In this document: positions 60,821 through 64,000 of the stretch, in pieces
Numbering within the stretch: position 1 is the stretch's first letter
Layout of the letters: every line of letters begins with the position of its first letter
Assembly (NCBI GenBank): GCA_038226665.1
Contig: JBBRQI010000001.1
Span: 321,299-385,298, forward strand
Reading direction: 5' to 3'
Length of the DNA stretch: 64,000 bases
Source: SZAS-103 sp038226665
Lineage (GTDB): Bacteria; Pseudomonadota; Gammaproteobacteria; Xanthomonadales; Xanthomonadaceae
Position numbers and translations under genes: made by a program
Notes under the pieces: model-generated
Seen by the model: the letters and a program-made list of their open reading frames with translations, nothing else
The model's database searches: none
What the model was told of the DNA's origin: nothing

Positions 60821-60937
60821 CTTCTACCGCTGGCGGGAGAAGATGCCAAAGGCAGATGAGGGTGGTGCTCTTTTTTCATTTCAAGAGCCCCACCCTCACC
60901 CGGCGCATTGCGCCGACCTCTCCCGCCTGCGGCAGAG
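60821..60937. repeat. nested palindromic element between GcvT-like and FAD oxidoreductase genes
   Basis: Outer arms 60821-60840 and 60919-60937 pair at about 16 of 18 positions (CTACCGCTGGCGGGAGA against TCTCCCGCCTGCGGCAGAG). Inside lie a second stem, GAGGGTGGTGCTCTT/AAGAGCCCCACCCTC (60858-60897, 14 of 15), and a small one, GGCGC/GCGCC (60902-60914). About 117 bases, between genes, like a REP/MITE-type element. Confidence 0.85.
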
Positions 60938-60965
60938 GTGAAAGCACAGCAATCGAAGAGGCATC

Positions 60966-62549
60966 ATGACCACCAACCAATACGATGCCATCGTCATCGG
61001 CGCAGGCCACAACGGACTGATCGCCGCCGCCTACCTCGCACGCGCGGGCAAGAAAGTCTGCATCCTTGAGAGGCGCGAGATCGTCGGCGGTGCGGCGATG
61101 ACCGAGGAAATCTTCCCCGGCTACCGCTTTACCGAATTCTCGTACGTCGTCAGCCTGCTACGCCCGGAAATCATCCGCGACCTCGAGCTGCCGCATCACG
61201 GCCTGAAGATCCTGCCGCTGCCGAGCACGGTCACGCCGATGGACAACGGCGACTATCTTGCCGCGTGGGACGACCACGACCTCACGCGTCGCGAGATCTA
61301 TCGGCATTCGCCGAAGGACGCCGAAGCAGCGGACGAGTATTCGCGGGTGATGGCGCGCGCTGCGAAAGCGATCAAGCCGGTCATCAGCCTGGTGCCGCCC
61401 GATCCGTCGTCGATGAGCCCGCGCGACCTGATGGGCATGCTCAAGCTCGGCAAGTATGCGAAGAGCCTCAAGGAGAAGGAGCTCTACCAGATCGCGAAAC
61501 TGGTGACGCAGTCTTCCGCAGACCTGCTGAACGACTGGTTTGAGTTCGATCCGCTCAAGGGCACCAAGTCCGCGAGCGGCATCATCGGCACGTTCCTCGG
61601 TCCGAATTCGCCGGGCACCGCGTACGTGTTGCTGCACCACTACATGGGCGAGATCGACGGCGCGTTCCGGGCTTGGGGCTTTGCGAAGAACGGCACGGGT
61701 GGCGTGAGTGCAGCCATAGCGCGTTCCGCGCAGGCGCTCGGGGTCGAGATCCGCACCAGCGCGCCGGTGAAGCAGGTCATCGTCAAGGGAGGCCGCGCGG
61801 CAGGCGTCGCTCTGGAAAACGGCGACGAGTTGCGCGCGAAGGTCGTGATGTCGGCGGCCGATCCGAAGCGCAGCTTCCTGCAGTTCGTCGAACCAAAGCA
61901 CTTGCCCGACGACTTCGTCCATGCGATCAAGAACTTCCGCGTGCGCGGTTCGTCGGGCAAGGTCAACATCGCCCTGAACCAGTTGCCGGACTTCACCTGT
62001 CTGCCAGGCGAAGGGCCGCTGCACCGCGGCTCGATTTCGATCAGCCCGAGCATGGACTACATCGAGCGCGCCTACGACGAGGCGAAGTACGGGCAGTTCT
62101 CGAAGAACCCGTACATCGACATGATCATCCCGTCGATGATCGATCGCGACATGGCGCCGCCGGGCCACCACGTGATGTCGTGCTTCGTGCAGTACGCGCC
62201 CTACGATATCGAGGGTGGCTGGGACGACGCGAAGCGCGATGCGTTCGGCGAAACCGTGATCTCGACGATCGAGCGCTATGCGCCGAACATCCGCAACTGC
62301 ATCGTCGGCAAGCAGGTCATCACGCCGAAGGACATCGAACGCATCGCCGGCATCACCGGCGGCAATATCTTCCACGGCGAGTTGCTGTTGCACCAGTTGT
62401 TCTTCCTGCGCCCATCACCGCAATGGGCGGACTACCGCACGCCCCTGCCCGGCTATTACTTCGGCGCGGCCGGCGCGCATCCCGGCGGCGGCGTGATGGG
62501 CGCGGCGGGACGGCTGGCGGCGCTTGAAGTGTTGAAGGACTGGAAATGA
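60966..62549 (+). CDS. FAD-dependent oxidoreductase (phytoene-desaturase/PYROXD2-like), first copy
   Basis: A 527-residue flavoprotein. Rossmann FAD site DAIVIGAGHNGLIAAAYLARAG (about 7-28) with ERREIVGGAAMTEE after it; SGIIGTFLGPNSPGTAYVLLHH, GTGGVSAAIARSAQALG (second nucleotide-contact region) and a C-terminal GGNIFHGELLLHQLFFLRP, PGYYFGAAGAHPGGGVMGAAG. The family oxidises carotenoid, amine or thioester-linked substrates. The stop overlaps the next paralogue (ATGA), implying a complex or sequential steps. Confidence 0.9.
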   Translation: MTTNQYDAIVIGAGHNGLIAAAYLARAGKKVCILERREIVGGAAMTEEIFPGYRFTEFSYVVSLLRPEIIRDLELPHHGLKILPLPSTVTPMDNGDYLAAWDDHDLTRREIYRHSPKDAEAADEYSRVMARAAKAIKPVISLVPPDPSSMSPRDLMGMLKLGKYAKSLKEKELYQIAKLVTQSSADLLNDWFEFDPLKGTKSASGIIGTFLGPNSPGTAYVLLHHYMGEIDGAFRAWGFAKNGTGGVSAAIARSAQALGVEIRTSAPVKQVIVKGGRAAGVALENGDELRAKVVMSAADPKRSFLQFVEPKHLPDDFVHAIKNFRVRGSSGKVNIALNQLPDFTCLPGEGPLHRGSISISPSMDYIERAYDEAKYGQFSKNPYIDMIIPSMIDRDMAPPGHHVMSCFVQYAPYDIEGGWDDAKRDAFGETVISTIERYAPNIRNCIVGKQVITPKDIERIAGITGGNIFHGELLLHQLFFLRPSPQWADYRTPLPGYYFGAAGAHPGGGVMGAAGRLAALEVLKDWK

Positions 62550-64000
62550 CGGCTACCAATATTTACGACGCCATCATCATCGGCGCCGGCCACAACGGCC
62601 TGATCGCGGCGAACTACCTCGCGAAAGCGGGCAAGAAAGTACTGGTCCTCGAGCGCCGTGCGATCGCCGGCGGACAGGTCGTGACCGAATCCTTCGGCGA
62701 TGGTTTCGTCGTCGATGCGTTGCACGCGGGCGGCAACTTGCGTCCCGATATCGTTGGTGACCTCGGACTCGCGAAGCATGGGCTCTCGACGGTGAACGAC
62801 GCGAAGCCAGCCTACGTTTCGTTGCTTCCAAACGGCAAGCAGCTGCGCCTCGTCGCAGACGGCAGCGATGAGCAGACACTCGCATCGATACGCGAACTCT
62901 CCGCGAACGACGCCGCGCGCTGGCCCGACTTCGTCGCGTTCCTGGACAGGGCCGCTGCGTTCCTCGACGCCGCGTACCGCACGCCGATGCCGCGATTGCC
63001 GCCCGCCGACATGTGGACCGATGGACTGCCGCTCGCGAAGCTTGGATGGAAGCTGCGCCGGCTCGGCGGCAAGGACATGTTCAAGGTGATCCGCTCGATG
63101 TCGATGTCGATGGTCGAGTTCACCGAGGAATGGTTCGAGGCCGAACCCTTGCGCGCCGCGATTGCGGCTGTGGGTATCCACGGCTTCACACTCGGCGCAA
63201 TGTCAGCCGGCGCCGGCTACACCTTGATGCACAACTGGCTCAACCGCGGCGGGCTCGCGCAGCGCACCGTCACTGGCGGCACCGGCAAGATTGCCGACGC
63301 GCTGGTTGCTGCATTGAAGGCGAATGGCGGCGAAGTGCGTATGTCCGCTGGCGTGCAGAAAATTCTTGTCGACAAGCAGCGGACGACCGGCGTCAGGCTC
63401 GCAAATGGCGAAGAAATCGCCGCGCGCATGGTGCTGTCTGCCGCCGATCCACGCCACACGCTGCTCGGTCTTGTCGGCGCGGTCGAACTGCCGCCGGAAT
63501 TCGTCTGGCACACACAGTCGATCAAGATGCGCGGCAGCGTTGCGAAGGTGCACCTGCTGACCAATGGCACGCATGGATTGCCGGGCGGAACGCTCGCGGT
63601 CGCACCCGCGCTGCGCTATCTCGAACGCGCCTTCGACGCGGCGAAATACGGCGAGATTTCCGCGCAGCCGTATCTCGAAGTCACCAACAACGGCAACGTC
63701 GTCTCGATCCACTTCCAGTTCGCGCCGTACAAGCTGCGAAGTGGCGGCTGGGAGGGCGGCCGCTCGCAGGTCGAGCAACTCGCCATCACGACGCTCGTCG
63801 CACATTTCCCCTCATTGAAAGCCTCGATCCGGCAGATCGAATCGATCCTGCCGACCGATATGGAAGAGACCTACGGCCTCACCGAAGGCGACCTCAACCA
63901 CGGCCAGCTGATCCTCGACCAGATGTTCTTCATGCGCCCGATGCCTGGCTACTCGAACCACCGCACGCCGATCGATGGCTTGTACCTGTGTGGAAGCGGA
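62546..64000 (+). CDS. FAD-dependent oxidoreductase, second copy (runs off the window)
   Basis: Paralogue of the preceding gene; 485 codons are visible without a stop and the C-terminal LYLCGSG, a GxG flavin-contact segment, has just been reached at the edge. FAD site DAIIIGAGHNGLIAANYLAKAG, ERRAIAGGQVVTESFG, GGTGKIADALVAALKANGG, and GDLNHGQLILDQMFFMRPMPGYSNH. It shares the GHNGLIAA start but diverges mid-protein (VDALHAGGNLRPDIVGDLGL), so the two copies likely differ in substrate or form a heteromer. Confidence 0.9.
   Translation, partial: MTATNIYDAIIIGAGHNGLIAANYLAKAGKKVLVLERRAIAGGQVVTESFGDGFVVDALHAGGNLRPDIVGDLGLAKHGLSTVNDAKPAYVSLLPNGKQLRLVADGSDEQTLASIRELSANDAARWPDFVAFLDRAAAFLDAAYRTPMPRLPPADMWTDGLPLAKLGWKLRRLGGKDMFKVIRSMSMSMVEFTEEWFEAEPLRAAIAAVGIHGFTLGAMSAGAGYTLMHNWLNRGGLAQRTVTGGTGKIADALVAALKANGGEVRMSAGVQKILVDKQRTTGVRLANGEEIAARMVLSAADPRHTLLGLVGAVELPPEFVWHTQSIKMRGSVAKVHLLTNGTHGLPGGTLAVAPALRYLERAFDAAKYGEISAQPYLEVTNNGNVVSIHFQFAPYKLRSGGWEGGRSQVEQLAITTLVAHFPSLKASIRQIESILPTDMEETYGLTEGDLNHGQLILDQMFFMRPMPGYSNHRTPIDGLYLCGSG

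Noticed and set aside
60966..64000. Carotenoid biosynthesis genes (crtI-like)
   Set aside because: The flavin folds match the wider family, but no crtB, crtE or crtY is near and the neighbours are folate and Rieske enzymes.

Overview
The window is 64 kb of dense, GC-rich bacterial chromosome. It holds about 52 protein-coding genes, one tRNA, and no rRNA, CRISPR array, integrase or intact transposase. Gene content and order fit a gammaproteobacterium of the Xanthomonadales (Lysobacterales), plausibly Rhodanobacteraceae. Several neighbourhoods match those known from E. coli: queG divergent from nnr-tsaE-amiC; pcnB-folK-panB-panC-panD; and divergent dapA-bamC / gcvR-bcp. The placement inside Xanthomonadales is inferred from protein character (single-domain NAD-type isocitrate dehydrogenase, TPR-sulfotransferase beside a TonB receptor, a PIN-PhoH protein); no rRNA is present to confirm it.

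Layout. 1-5.1 kb: cell-wall amidase, t6A enzyme, NAD(P)HX repair and queuosine synthesis. 5.3-6.4 kb: a lone acyltransferase. 6.5-10.7 kb: pantothenate/folate/poly(A) polymerase cluster. 10.8-11.4 kb: tRNA-Glu and a ferredoxin. 11.5-15 kb: bamC-dapA and gcvR-bcp, with a decayed TPR gene between them and a 78/79-bp duplicated gcvR tail. 15-19 kb: PhoH-family ATPase, DUF1275, thiD, Bax-inhibitor-like protein. 19-27 kb: TolB/TPR membrane protein, isocitrate dehydrogenase, secreted beta-helix protein, AhpD-like protein, glutaredoxin, BepA-like protease. 27-33 kb: phosphate/polyphosphate block phoB-phoR-ppk-ppx behind a three-copy PHO box. 33-36.5 kb: CHASE2 membrane protein overlapping an SH3/M48 protease gene. 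36.8-43.8 kb: small secreted protein, glycosyltransferase-PAP2 pair, TPR-sulfotransferase-TonB receptor pair.

43.9-56.6 kb is the most system-like region. A thiolase and an IclR regulator run one way. Divergently, a tightly packed chain encodes an aminotransferase, a P5C-dehydrogenase-like aldehyde dehydrogenase, both subunits of a 3-oxoacid CoA-transferase, a second aminotransferase, a secreted TolB/PHP hydrolase and a secreted S9 peptidase. A palindrome close to the PcaR operator lies between them. The ring-cleavage genes of the beta-ketoadipate pathway are absent, so the set looks like a route from an amino compound into 3-oxoadipate rather than aromatic catabolism (inference). From 56.9 kb to the right edge a Rieske oxygenase, a secreted amidohydrolase, a GcvT-like protein and two tandem FAD oxidoreductases suggest oxidative removal of N-methyl groups (inference).

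Non-coding structure is conspicuous: 15/16-bp tandem repeats at four places (one inside nnr), the duplicated gcvR tail, runs of four or five consecutive hairpins upstream of phoH and between ppx and the M48 gene, a 26-bp inverted repeat at 58 kb and a nested palindrome at 60.8 kb.
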